Positions 49,701-60,709 of a stretch of DNA of 64,000 nt are shown here, piece after piece. The stretch is from Pyropia yezoensis (Eukaryota; Rhodophyta; Bangiophyceae; Bangiales; Bangiaceae): positions 19,101,816 to 19,165,815 of the forward strand of contig CM020619.1 in the NCBI GenBank assembly GCA_009829735.1, written 5' to 3'. The notes beneath the pieces are model-generated. The model made no database searches and had not been told where the DNA came from. It saw nothing but the letters and a program-made list of their open reading frames with translations. Within the stretch, counting starts at the first letter, position 1; each line of letters begins with the position of its first letter. The translations under genes and the position numbers were made by a program.

Positions 49701-50938
49701 ATGTTCGCAGCAATGCGAAAGTTCTTCTACTGGCCAGCAATGGCCGTCGACGTAATCGACCACGTGCGGGGATGCCACCCGTGCGCACGGAATCGCATGA
49801 GTCTTCATAGGCGGGCATCCGCTATGAAGCTGTTCCCCCCGGATGGACCCAATGAGCAAGTCGCCATCGACATACTCGGACCGCTTCCGGTAACGGAAGA
49901 AGGGAACAGGTACATCCTGGTCATGTCTGACCGCTTCACTAAGCTGTCACGAGCGGCAGCCATCCCGAAAGATACGGCATACACCATCATGAACGCAGTG
50001 GTTGACCACTAGATCAGGCTTACGGAGTAATGAAGCAACTCCTCTCCGATAACGGAGCAAACCTTACGTCAGCATCCTGCACGGAGGTCATGGGCATGTT
50101 CGGTATCGAACCACGTCGGGCATCCGACTACCACCCGCAATCCAACGGGCAGGTGGAGCGGTTCAACCGCACCATCGTCAAGATGCTCGAATGCTATGTG
50201 GCGGAGCACACGAAGACGTGGGACAGGCTTCTGTCCGTCTTGACCCTGGCATACAATGCCAGGCCCCACCGAAGTACCAGTATTGCACCACTGGAATGGG
50301 TCATGCCAATGGGCGTCGGGAACCTGACGCTGCCACCGGGCAGGTGCACTCGATATGACATACCGAAGGGCCGACCGGCCGAACGGATCCACTTAGCTTG
50401 GTTGGCCAAGCTATCGTGGATGATACCCAAGCTCAAGGGTGCCCTTGACCGTACACAACTTCGATACAAGAAGAGCTTTGACGCCCGGTTACGGGTACGC
50501 AACGCAACCCTGGTAACAGGTGACTGGGTCTACATAAGACACCAGAAGTTCCGAGGGAACAAGCTTATGCAACCGGTCAAGGGACCGTACCAGATCTTAC
50601 ACAGAGATGATCACTCTGTCATCCTGCACTCCGATACGGAGATACAACGCATCAACCTCAATGATGTGACACCTGCTCCGAAGCCGGAACAGCCTCAGCC
50701 GGTACCGGCTGGGTTGCTACACGAAGCTCTTACAACCCACCGGTCAGATGACCCGGTGGGACCGGATGGGATTCCATACCAAGTAGAGAGCGTGGTCGGA
50801 CACACCGACCCGGACCTACCAGAACCCTCGTACGTCAAGGTTTTGTGGGTCGGATACGACTCACCCACCTGGGAACAGGCGGCAAATATACCCCGCCAAC
50901 TCCTCATGCCTTACATGAGGCGACGACGCCTACTGTAA
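46761..50938 (+). pseudogene. pol: pol of family B: protease, RT, RNase H, integrase, chromodomain
   Basis: Open from the gag overlap for 1083 codons. It shows protease (VLDTGAGPNLI), RT (FCIENRRLN, SYPLPRMDE, FGLSNAPATF, catalytic LVYLDDVIVF), RNase H (VIDVDACDI, ATERECLGVIW), the integrase HHCC finger (GHPGGLRMFAAM...CHPCARNR) and the first Asp (AIDILGPLP). A TAG at 50010-50012 stands where relatives have Trp (DHW), and the frame shifts by one base about ten bases later. The remainder (50030-50938) carries the second Asp (LSDNGANL), the Glu (GQVERFNR) and a C-terminal chromodomain (VKVLWVGYDSPTWEQA). The integrase is thus split in this copy; the other enzymes look intact. It has Ser (TCA) where family A has the shared TGA. 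Confidence 0.9.
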
Positions 50939-51388
50939 CAACCCAACCGACACCGACTTCGGCTGTGGGGGGGTGAGGCTTATACCTACTAAGGAGGGTG
51001 TCACATGGATTCGGCAAGACTTAGGTTCACTAAGTTGGAGCGGACTTAGGCAAACTAAGTAAGCTACTGACTTTTACAAGTCTACTTGAAGGAGATGACT
51101 AACTCGGATAATTTCAAAGTAACCTAAGGCTTACACCAAGGTAAACCTTCATCTATGGGGCAAGTGACGGACCAAGAAGGTTGACCTTCATGAGTATTAA
51201 CCAACCAGGATGGGTTGGGGGATGCGGGAAAGAACCGAGGCAAGCCACGACTAAGTCAGACGGGGTACTACCCAATGGCAGGCATTGGTATCATGCAAAC
51301 GCCCCAGCGGGGGATGAGTTTATACTCACTACTACCCGGCCACCATAAGGGTCACCGGGGCCCTCTCCCTCACAAACAATAACACTCC
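50939..51388. other. spacer between pol and the antisense gene, family B
   Basis: 450 bp, no ORF of note. It contains repeated ACTAAGT/CTTAGG motifs near 51020-51065 and an AT-rich stretch (ACAAACAATAACAC) near 51375 close to the end of the antisense gene. Confidence 0.4.
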
Positions 51389-53758
51389 TCAGTGGGTAGA
51401 CCCACTGCCCGAGGTAGGCCACTCACGCGTAAACGCGTTCACCTCCATGCTCCACCGGTCGGCAATCTCACGATGGTCAATCACCCGAGTTACCTCGGTG
51501 CATAGCTGAACGAGGGTGCCGCGGCCAGCCTCCACTTCCTCCAGAGCTGTCTGGAGGCGGTCAAGCACGCCACCGAAGCAACGCGCTGACCCAACCAGCG
51601 CAGCACCTGGGGGGATATCCCCCCAGCTAACAGAGAGACTCTCCCGCATTGCGCGGGCAACAAGGGCGTCAACGCCCTCATACCAGAGACGGGGACCCCC
51701 GTCATGCATGACAGGGGCGGGAGGTGACACTGGCGCAGCTAGAGGAGCCACAGGAGCCGACACGGCTACTACCTGAGCCGGTGCCACCTGATACGAGGCC
51801 CGGTAGGACCCCACTGAAGGGGCCCCACCGTAAACCCGGCGGGGCTCGGCCCGACGACGGGACACCTCACGCTCCCCACCCGCAGAGCCCCACTCTCGGG
51901 GACGACGGCCAACCGCCGCCGGTATCGGGTTACCGAAGCACGGGGCAAGGACCTGAAGACGGTCATGGATAACCATGGGAATACCTAAGTCAGCAACAGC
52001 CTCGGTGGACGCCCACCCATGGCAATTGGGCTCACCCGGCTGAGTACGCCGGATACGCAACGAGTGACGAGGCAAGGGGGATGCCCCAGCCTGCGGGTCC
52101 CGGTACGGGGGAAGGGCCAACACCCCAGCCCAGTTCACGGCATCGTGAACAGCCAGCAGAGCCTCGAACTTCCGGGCCAACCCGGTCTTGGCGGCTATCA
52201 TGTCAACGCCCAACTGCGCGATGTGCCGACGGACACCCGTCGGAAGATGAAACAGGCGCCCCTGCCGGCGGACGGACAGCAAGAAGGAGGAAGCCTGCCC
52301 GAGGGTAACCTCAAGGGTGAAGGTACCCTGCAACGGGTGGACCGGCCGGGAGGCCAACACACTCCCGAAGTATCGGAGGCAGGAGCCGGTGTCAAACCGG
52401 AAAGCAGGGGCGGGCTCGCACCCCTCCTGCCACAGAGGCGGGAGCACGGCAGTGTACACCGGCGCGCGACCGTTACCGGTCTGCAACGCACACGTTTTAT
52501 CGGTGCGGAACGCATCCGCCATGACACCATGGTTGCGTCTCCAGCTCGACGCTGACTTCAACCCCGCCATAGGCGGTTACGGAAACGTCAACGTCAGGTA
52601 CGGGGATACCCCCGGGAAGTACTCGAGCCCGGGATACCGGCCGGTATCACCCACCGTCTCCCCGCACGCAACCGGCTCCGCCGCAGCCGCAATCCCCCGA
52701 GCACTAGCCGGGTAGTCAACCTCCTGCAGCGACGCGGGGGCAATCAAGTCGCATATCCCGAAGGCGGAGTCGAGGTAGGCCTCACCCCGCCCAATCCGGG
52801 TGCGGCAGAGCTGCGCATGCCGGTCGTCCGGCTGGCTCAGGATCCAATGATGCTCCTCTCGGACCGCGTTCGGCTGGTTGACCAGCCGCACCAACTCCCG
52901 CTCCCAACTCGGGTCCACCTTGACGCGCCGGGAGGTCTCTCCAGGGAGACGCGGCTGGTGGAAGTCCACCCGCATCCGCCCAGCGGACTCCATCGACTCT
53001 TGCACAGTCATGCCTCGAGCCCGAGCCACCAAATCGGACATCGACATGGCGTGTTGACCCGCCGCCAAGGCGACGCCGCCACCCAACGGGGCAACCCGGG
53101 CAGGACCAGGAAGAATCGGGGGCGCCGGGGGATGCCCCACCGGCAGATGGGCCTGTGCCGGAGGTGCACGGGGCCGAGGAGGAATAGGAAGGGCGGGCGC
53201 CCGCCCGGAGTAGCTCCCGGAGTCCACTGCCATCGGGGTAGACACTTCTTGACCACCAACCGTCCGCGGCACCGCGGGCGGAGCATCGCCGCCACCCGGG
53301 CCCGACGTGGGCACCACGGGGGCAGCAGGGGTAGACCCGTTACCCGCCGCCGCGGACACACCAACCGGGCGGGCACCCGCGCCGTCTTGACCCGCCGTCC
53401 CGGCCGGGGTGCCGCCATGACCATCCGACACGCCGGCGACGCCGTCTTGAGGTAGAGCCGCGCCGGCACCGGCGACAGGAGCCATCCGGGCCGCCGGAGG
53501 GGTAGGGGTAGAGGCAGCCGCTACACGCGGTTGCCCGCCACCCGACGGAGCCGTCGTGCCGCTGCACACGGACGAGAAACCGCCCGGCGCACCTTCCGGG
53601 GCCACGCGGACGGTTACCTGGTCGCCCTCGTCTTCGGACGAGCTCGCCAAGAAGCACTCGGCAGCGGTGGCAGAGACGGGGACGTCGTCCACCATCACCT
53701 CTTCCTCCTCCTCAAGCAGGAGGTCGTCCTCGCCCCCGGGTACCTGGGGGTCCGACAT
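51389..53758 (-). pseudogene. antisense retrotransposon gene (aORF), family B, 789 codons with one internal TAA
   Basis: Opposite to gag-pol, downstream of pol. From ATG at 53758 (MSDPQVPGGEDDLLLEEEEE) an acidic N-terminus is followed by a long Pro/Gly/Ala-rich region. A folded-looking part starts near residue 230 (MSMSDLVARARGMTVQESME). A TAA at 52577-52579 (codon 394) interrupts it, then the same frame continues PPMAGLKSASSWRR and runs to 51389. The second half includes RRQGRLFHLP (His at codon 504) and LLAVHDAVNW, which line up with QRRGMLWHLP and MLRLHKFIEW of the family A antisense protein at nearly the same spacing. If the TAA is genuine, an ATG seven bases beyond it could start a 393-residue second protein. 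Function unknown. Confidence 0.65.
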
Positions 53759-54296
53759 GGTGAACCCGGGGTAGCCGGGGCGCCCCGTCAGAAAAGCCGA
53801 GGCCGGCTCGACCCGGTACAAGGAACGCTCGCGCGGACGAGCCAGGGAAGCGCGGGCACCCGCGCTTATAACCACGCAGCTCAGCACGAGCGATACGGCA
53901 GCGCGGGACGACCCACGCCAGCCGAGCTACGAGGGCGCTCCACCCAGGCACCTGGACCGGAGCCACGCCCCCCCCACACGGGGTAATCAAGAGGGGTCAC
54001 CCCCAACCGCCCCCCACTCAATCGTCCACACGAGAGGGGCCCCCCTACCACCAGACACCTGGTGGCGGATCCGCTTGCACCACCCCTCGGAAAGGGGGGT
54101 CGTGAACAGAAACCCGCATCGGGAATTTAACAGTTCGGAAAACGGATCGTGTGTGTCCCACACAAAGGGGGGCACCCCCCTCAGACAACCTCGAAAAGGG
54201 GTGTCTGTCGCGACAGGGCGCAAAGCCCCACCCGACTGGTAAACGGTCACGCGACCCTCTTACAATCGGTAACCCGAATGCAACTCGACCCGAGGA
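53759..54296. other. upstream region of the family B antisense gene, truncated end of element B
   Basis: No gene. It should contain the antisense promoter and the start of the 3' LTR, but no similarity to the 5' LTR region was seen. The sequence switches at 54296/54297 to the segment shared with 62748. Confidence 0.4.
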
Positions 54297-54640
54297 CAAG
54301 AAGACAGACCTTTAGCTCCAGGACGTTCGATGGGGAGCAAGCCGGCCAAACGGCAGCGGCGAGACCCCACGTCGCCTATACCGGGCGAAACAATTATGCC
54401 GGTCGAGCGACCGAGCGAAGGCCGGACGGCCGATCGCTACGAGCATAGCAAACAATATAAAAGATCCCTTCAAAGCAAGGACAGATAAACAATGCAAAAC
54501 AAAAGTAGCCCCCCAAAGGGCGAGCCACAAGCGGACCCAGACCAACAAGGCTGGGACCACCAGTCAAGGGGGCTACTTGCCCGTAAATACCGGAAATCGG
54601 TACGGTGGGCGGATATGCTTCATCGATGATGGCTGTTTCC
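54297..54640. repeat. 344-bp segment adjoining the family A LTR, left copy
   Basis: Nearly identical to 62748-63092. It carries a plus-strand TATAAAAG at 54456-54463. It may be part of a longer composite LTR (family A LTR plus this segment plus 62667-62747), because in the right copy it leads directly to the family C primer site. Confidence 0.6.
54456..54463 (+). promoter_or_regulatory. TATA box candidate on the antisense-gene strand
   Basis: TATAAAAG about 990 bp upstream of the antisense-gene ATG at 55449; repeated at 62908-62915. It points opposite to gag-pol. Confidence 0.3.
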
Positions 54641-55109
54641 TGTGGCAAAAACCACAAGCACACACGGCACCCAAGTTGGGGCGGTGTGCTAGGGCTGCCT
54701 CCCGTGTCGGGGGAACCGGAAGAAGTGCAAGTCGCACACACTCTGTCCCTGTTGTGGGGCAAACCCCCCACGGACAAACAAGAGGATGGTGTGTGGTCCA
54801 ACAGTTTCTTGGTCGGGACGGGGACGCAGGGCCAAGCCCCGCTGTCCCTCCCCTTATCCCCCCAGGGTCCACTCAGAATCTCGCCACTCAGAATCTCCCA
54901 CCCCAGCACCTGCCCACCGGGCCACACGAAAATTCAAGACGATAAATGCAGAAAACCCTCAAATCCAAGTTGGACTTACTACTAAGCTAACTATCCCAAA
55001 CTTAGGGAATATGGACCCAAATGCAGGGGGAGGAACGGATCAGGCTAGTGGCCTGCCGCCCCTTGCATGGCACGTGTTGCCCCCCTACCTGGGGGTCAAT
55101 ACTGCCACA
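54641..55109 (-). repeat. LTR, family A type, left copy
   Basis: 469 bp, inverse orientation relative to 26250-26718. The polypurine tract adjoins it at 55110-55123. Confidence 0.9.
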
Positions 55110-55448
55110 CTCCCCTCTCCTCAGTTCCGACCGACCCGGTCGGCCCTGTGAGGGGGTGCGTAAACGCACGTCTCGGCGTTGGGGGCGCGACTTGCTGTCC
55201 GCCCCTTGAGTACGTAACGCGGATGTGGAGGCGGTCACGTTGACCGCCCCTCTCCTCAAGCTTGCCCACTCGGCAGCTTGCTCTCCTCAGTTCACACTTC
55301 ACCATCACCACCACCTCCCCTTCACCTTCCACTGGGCCGCCCCACGCTGGGGAGGCCACCCGTATACCCACGATCCGAGTCCCCCTCAACTCGAGGCGGG
55401 TCTCGTGCTGCGATAGCCAGAACGTCTCTCCCCAACTTGGGGAGAGCC

Positions 55449-57392
55449 ATGGCGACTCCGGGAGTGGAGACGGACTCTCTTGACGAGCGCATGGAGGACA
55501 CCTCCTACGGGGCAGCACCCGCCGGGACTTCCGGCGGGGGCTCCGCGATCGCTCCGGGGGACGGGACTCCCGCGTCACCCGGCTTTGGGTTGACGGCGGG
55601 GTCTCCCCCGGAGGCGGGACAAGTTGTCCCGCGTGAGGCCTTGGGGCGGTGGTTTTACCCCGCTTGGCCTCTCTATGAGGAGGGGCTGACTGTTCTTCGC
55701 TGTGGCCGACTTGGCGCAGCGATGGGCCGGGTATGGGACCGCCTACGGGAGAAGTATCCCCGTAGGGTCGGGTTCCCTGCCGGCTTCAGGACGGACCAGT
55801 TTGCCTTCCTGGACGATGAGGAGGTTGAGGACGTTCAGCGGGCCAAGGCCATGGTGGACCGCGGGGGAACTATCCCGGGTACCGGCGACTTGCCGACCTT
55901 CACGTGGGACGCTGTGGCAACTCGCCCGCCGTACCTCCACGAGGCCGATCCGCACACTCATCACTTTGATGTGCGGATGGAGAAAGACTTTCGGCGAGGT
56001 CCCTACTTGGTGACCTCGGCTCAACTTGAGTTTCCTCAACAGTCTGCTGCCAGTAAGGAGCAGTACTATCCGAAGAAGCCCGAGTGGTGGCCTCAAGTTG
56101 AGGTCCCCTACGGGTTCCCGGCGTTGTTGCCACGGTTGCTTGACCACTTCGTCTCCGTCATGTTGACGGCTGCCCCTGATCACCTGGTGTGGGCCATGTT
56201 GGCCACCCAGTGGCTCCCCGAGGTCATGTCGACCTGGGTGTCCTGTGTTCAGCGGCGGGGGATGCTCTGGCATCTCCCCCTCCGGCTCATCCAAGGTTTG
56301 GAACAGCTCACCCCTCAGCTAGTTGCTGAGGGGTGCTCATCAGGACAACTCACTCTACTTGAGGAGATGCTCCGGCTCCATAAGTTTATCGAGTGGGAGA
56401 GCATTGAGCACAAGTTGCGCCGCCCCACTCGTGGGCCCAAGGACGATGGCGCACTTCGCCAGTTCGTGTGGGTCGCTCGTGAACTTCACGACGGCCGTGT
56501 GGTCCTACGAGAGGGGTTGGGCATCGGGGACTACCCGTATGCCCCGGGGGTGGATCGCCACACTGCGCCACCCCCGGACAAGCCCATAGTTATGGCCGTG
56601 CCGTCCTATGATGACCATATGACTCAACCCACTGCGGGGGCCCCAAGTCGGGGTCGCAGTTACACCCGGGTACCGCCACCTCGGCGGGCCCCTCCGCTTC
56701 CTCCTGTTCCTTTCCAACCTCAAGGGAACATCCCGATCAGCGTGGCCGTGGAGTCTTCCACCCCGGTGTCCCCCAACTTGGGGGCCACCCTCCTGACGGT
56801 ATACCCCAAGTTGGTGTTGCCGCCCACGCCTCTAACCTCAGAGATGATGATCACCACGTTGGTGCGCACCATTTCCTGGTTGGCCGCGTCGACCGCAACC
56901 CTACAGAGTTCCGAGACTCCTCAACTTGAGGAGCGCGTTCGTACTGCAGTGGCGACCGCGAGTTGCGAGTCGGTGGCGGAGTTTATGACAGCCGAGTTGG
57001 CTCGCATTGGGGCTATTATGCCCCAGCCAGCCCCACTTGGGCGTGGCAAACGTCGGGCGAGCCGGGCATACTCGCCTCCTCGCCGTCGTCGCCGACACTC
57101 GCGGCGCTTTCCTTCCGTATCGGGAGACGAGTTGTCTTACTCCGTTTCGGAGTCCTCTACCCCGTCGGAGACGGAGTCTGTCCAGCGTCTGCGTCGCAAA
57201 CTTGCGCGCAAGACCAGGCAGAAGAGTGGCCACGGTCGGCGCCACTTGCGCGACCGTGAGGGGCGCGACGGTTCCGACTTGGAGCCGCCGCCCCCTCCAA
57301 CGAGTGGAGACCGTTATCGGCGTGGGTCTCGCCGCTCGCCTCCACGTGAGGGCGAGGGCCGTGGAGTGGGAGAGTCTAGCATGCGTGCCTAG
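55449..57392 (+). CDS. antisense retrotransposon gene (aORF), family A, second copy, 647 aa
   Basis: Same gene as 32930-34873: identical length from ATG (MATPGVETDSLDERMEDT) to TAG, no stop, no indel, and perhaps 5-8% amino acid substitutions by eye. Opposite to the minus-strand pol, with the 3' ends facing each other 111 bp apart. The conserved central block (QRRGMLWHLP, His275; LHKFIEWESI), the Trp-rich middle and the Arg/Ser-rich C-terminus are kept. Maintenance of an open frame in two diverged copies whose gag-pol regions have stops suggests selection on the protein. Several palindromes with a CAACTTG core lie inside the gene. Confidence 0.8.
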   Translation: MATPGVETDSLDERMEDTSYGAAPAGTSGGGSAIAPGDGTPASPGFGLTAGSPPEAGQVVPREALGRWFYPAWPLYEEGLTVLRCGRLGAAMGRVWDRLREKYPRRVGFPAGFRTDQFAFLDDEEVEDVQRAKAMVDRGGTIPGTGDLPTFTWDAVATRPPYLHEADPHTHHFDVRMEKDFRRGPYLVTSAQLEFPQQSAASKEQYYPKKPEWWPQVEVPYGFPALLPRLLDHFVSVMLTAAPDHLVWAMLATQWLPEVMSTWVSCVQRRGMLWHLPLRLIQGLEQLTPQLVAEGCSSGQLTLLEEMLRLHKFIEWESIEHKLRRPTRGPKDDGALRQFVWVARELHDGRVVLREGLGIGDYPYAPGVDRHTAPPPDKPIVMAVPSYDDHMTQPTAGAPSRGRSYTRVPPPRRAPPLPPVPFQPQGNIPISVAVESSTPVSPNLGATLLTVYPKLVLPPTPLTSEMMITTLVRTISWLAASTATLQSSETPQLEERVRTAVATASCESVAEFMTAELARIGAIMPQPAPLGRGKRRASRAYSPPRRRRRHSRRFPSVSGDELSYSVSESSTPSETESVQRLRRKLARKTRQKSGHGRRHLRDREGRDGSDLEPPPPPTSGDRYRRGSRRSPPREGEGRGVGESSMRA

Positions 57393-57503
57393 TTGGCAGC
57401 TGCCTTTATTGTGAGAGTGTGAGGGTTAGGGCTGTAGTTAAAAGCCACTCTGCGTACCACTTTGACTTGAAGCACTCTCTTGGCACTGTTGCTCAGCCTT
57501 CCC

Positions 57504-60169
57504 TCACGTTGAGGGAGGGCTGTTAGGGTCTATCTCATTCCAGGCACAGTACGCCCGGACCGTCTCAGCGGGAAGGTCCTCCACATACTCCCACGTATCA
57601 TCCTTGGCTTTGTAGCCAAACCAACGCACCCTCAACATGAGGCGGTCAGTGTCTTCATCCCATCCGTGGTCGATGAACTTATCGAACACGTACTCCTGCG
57701 GGCCCTGTTTGGCCGCAGGCAGTGCGGGGAGGCGCCACGATTCCAACGCACGCGCCCAAGCTGGGTCGCCTGCAGGCGGTGGTGCAACTTTGACCACGTC
57801 CTGTCCGTTCACTGTGCGGACCCCATCGTCACTTTCGATGGTGAAGCGCCGCCCATCAGTACGAAGGACCTGGTACGGTCCCTTCGTCTGGAATACCAGC
57901 TTACTCCCAGTTGGGGTGTGCGAGTGTACCAGCACCCAGTCACCCTGCTCGGGGACATGTTTAGCATTGCGCACCTTTTTGTCAAAGGTACGCTTGTAGC
58001 GCTTTTGTGCTTTGTCCATCTCAGCCCTGACTTTAGGGATGAGGTTTTCAAGCCTAGCAGCGAACTCCGCCTTACTCTCAGTAGGAGTAGGCGTACTGCC
58101 ACCATCCTCCCTAGTTGGGAGCGACCGCCGCAAGGCAATAGACCGCACGCGACGGGGGGTCACAAAAGCGAGGGGTACTTCCCCTGTAGATGAGTGAACC
58201 TGCGAATTGTAGGCAGTAGTAAGGATAGAAATGTATTGGTCCCACGTCTTCACGTGCTCACTCACATAGTGGCGCAGCTGCCTAACAATAGTTTTGTTGA
58301 AGCGCTCCACCTGCCCATTAGTTTGTGGGTGGTAGGGGGTGGCATAGTTTGCCTTAACCCCCAACATATCCAGCACTCCCTGAAACAGTACAGACGCAAA
58401 TTGCGGTTCATTGTCCGATAGTGTACTATCTGGGATGCCATACGCGGCAACCCAGTGATCTAGGAAGGCTGACACGACCGACATGGCCGTGATCTCTGCC
58501 AGTGGGATCGCTCGCGTAAGTTTCGTGAAGCGGTCACAGATGACCAGGAGGTACTGGTTGCCCTCCTCGGTCACGGGCAGTGGCCCAAGGATGTCCATCG
58601 CCAACGCGGCGAAGGGCTCCTTGGCCGGGAACAATAACATAGCCGTACTAGGCCGCCGTTCCATCAGACGGTTCTGTGCACAACTTGTGCAGGCAGCCAC
58701 CCAACTGTAGATGTCCACCACCATGGACGGCCAGTAGTACCTGGTCCTCAGGGTCTGGTACAGTTTACTAGACCCCAGGTGTCCACCCGTGGGAGCGTTG
58801 TGCTCCCTCTCAAGGATACTGTCCTTGAGGGATGCGGGGACGACAAGTTGTTCGGTCCCCTGGAATACCCCCCTCCTCATGAGGAGGCCATCGTCTCCCA
58901 GAAAGAAACGCGTCTCTACCACTGTATCCAGTATATCCCTCTGCGACTTGCAGAAGGGATCCTCGGCCTGGGCCTTCACCACCTCGTCCAGGGACAGGGG
59001 CAAGTACTTCTTGTTCCCTGGCGCCTCGGGGTTCAACGCCTGACCCGAGCGCGTGACTACCCCCACGATGGGGATGTCCTCATCGACTGGGTTAGTGTCC
59101 AGCCCCTCGGTAGGTACCCGAGAGAGGCCGTCGGCAAGGGCATGTTGCCTGCCAGGTCGGTACTCAATGTCAAAGTTGAAGGGTGCCAGTCGCACCCTCC
59201 ACCGGTTGAGACGAGTGTTCGTACAGTCCGTCTTAAAGATGAACTGCAACGCGCGGTGGTCACAGCGGATGAGGAACTTCTCACCCTCCAGGTAGGGACG
59301 AAGTGACGTCACCGCCAACACCACTGCGAGTCCTTCCAACTTGGTGACTCCGTAGTTCTTCTCGGCCGAGTTCAGCCCCTTACTAAAGTATCCCACCGGC
59401 AAGTACTCCTTGTCCGGCTGCTGCTGAAGCAACACACAACCAAGTTGGTCGTAGCTAGCGTCCACATCCAGGATGTAGTGGCCTCCCAACCTGGGAATAG
59501 CCAAGATGGGGGGCTTCAGCAGAAGGTCCCGAAGAGTCTCAAAGGATTCCTGCTCCACCCGACTTGGGGGAGGCAGGTTCTTCGGTAGCGTTGAGCTCAC
59601 TACCTCATTCAACGGCTTCGCCACCTTGGCGAAGCCCTTGGTGAAACGTCGGTACACGTTACACATCCCGAGGAAGCTCCTCATCTGGGTCTGGGTCCGG
59701 GGGTACTGAGCCTTACGAATGGCCCTCAAGTTCTTCTCGTTAACACTGAGTCGCCCCGGACGGACAACATGTCCCAAGTACTCCACCTCTTGAGTAAAGA
59801 GGTGGCACTTACTCGCCTTCAGTGACACACCGGCGTCAGCAAGTAGCTTGAACACCTGGCCAAGATGGCCAATGTGTTCCTCCGGACTTCGGGAGAACAC
59901 AATGATATCGTCTAGGTACACAAGACAGATCTGCCACCGTACTCCGGCCAGAATCATGTCCATAGCGCGCTGGAAAGTTGCCGGCGCGTTGCACAGTCCA
60001 AACGGTAGTCGCTTGCACTGGTAGGTACCTCAGTGACAGGTAAAGGTAGTTTTATGCCTGTCCTCCGGGGCAATGGGAATTTGCCAGTACCCCGCGTTAC
60101 AGTCCAGGGTAGAGAACACGTTTGCCTCCCCCAGAGAGTCCAGACAGTCGTCCATCCTAGGTAGGGGAC
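57504..60169 (-). pseudogene. pol: 3' part of family A pol (RT palm to chromodomain) in the chimera
   Basis: Begins abruptly at the RT motif PLPRMDD at 60169. After a TGA at 60030-60032 it is open without interruption for 841 codons to 57504. It contains FGLCNAPATF, LVYLDDIIVF, RNase H, the integrase HHCC finger and DDE triad (AMDILGPLP, LSDNEPQF, GQVERFNK), and a chromodomain (LRVRWFGYKAKDDTWEYVED). The TGA is at the same codon as in the copy at 30289, where family B has Ser. The RT fingers region is absent because of the junction with family C. Confidence 0.85.
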
Positions 60170-60170
60170 C

Positions 60171-60709
60171 TTAGTCGACCCCCCGGTCCATTGAGGTTCC
60201 ATAACACTGTTGTACTGGATGCCTAAGATGAGAGAGTGAGCCGTCGAACGATCGTTCGAGGATTGCCAAACGATACGTTTGAGTCGGGGCCAGATTGACT
60301 CCACGTGCTTGTCCGTAAACTCGGTCCCGAGTATGCACTTGACCGACAGGTTGGGGGTAACGTAAAAAACGTTCAAAGGCCTGAACCCCCCCGGTATCGA
60401 TGAACAAGTGGATGGCTTGTAGAGCCTCGATCGTTTGCCCGTTGGCATCAACAATGTGCGGTGCTCTGGTTAACGTGTCGGCGTAATCGCGCCAATGTGG
60501 TGGTAGGACGTCCGGCCGGATAAGGTTGACGCCAGCTCCGGTGTCAATGATGGGTCTCATACCGCGCGTATTCGCGAGCTCCATGCCTATACAGGCAGCG
60601 ATCTCATAGTGTAGGTGAGCCTTGCTCAGTATCTTGGTGACCTTAGGTCTAGCTTGTCGGGCAGGCAAGGATGCGTCGGGGAGACTGCCCGTCGGTCCTC
60701 GACTTACTC
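60171..60709 (-). pseudogene. pol: protease region of family C pol, frameshifted and truncated
   Basis: Reads from the frameshift site into a retropepsin: PIIDTGAGVNLIRPDVLP near the start and, in a neighbouring frame, VKCILGTEFTDKHVESIWP, the expected second half with ILG. The frame change near 60375 breaks the protease in the middle. At 60169 the sequence jumps to the family A RT. No ATG begins this frame, in line with translation by -1 frameshifting from gag. Confidence 0.7.

Larger units (their letters stand above)
44007..54296 (+). mobile_element. Ty3/gypsy chromovirus, family B, 3' LTR missing
   Basis: Plus-strand gag and pol with chromodomain are followed by a minus-strand gene, as in family A. 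Proteins are only distantly similar to A. The element stops at 54296 where the family A/C chimera begins; no copy of the 5' LTR-like sequence is found there. One nonsense codon and one frameshift break the integrase. Confidence 0.7.

Noticed and set aside
53990..54296. 3' LTR of family B
   Set aside because: No similarity to the sequence preceding the family B primer site could be seen, so the element is treated as truncated.
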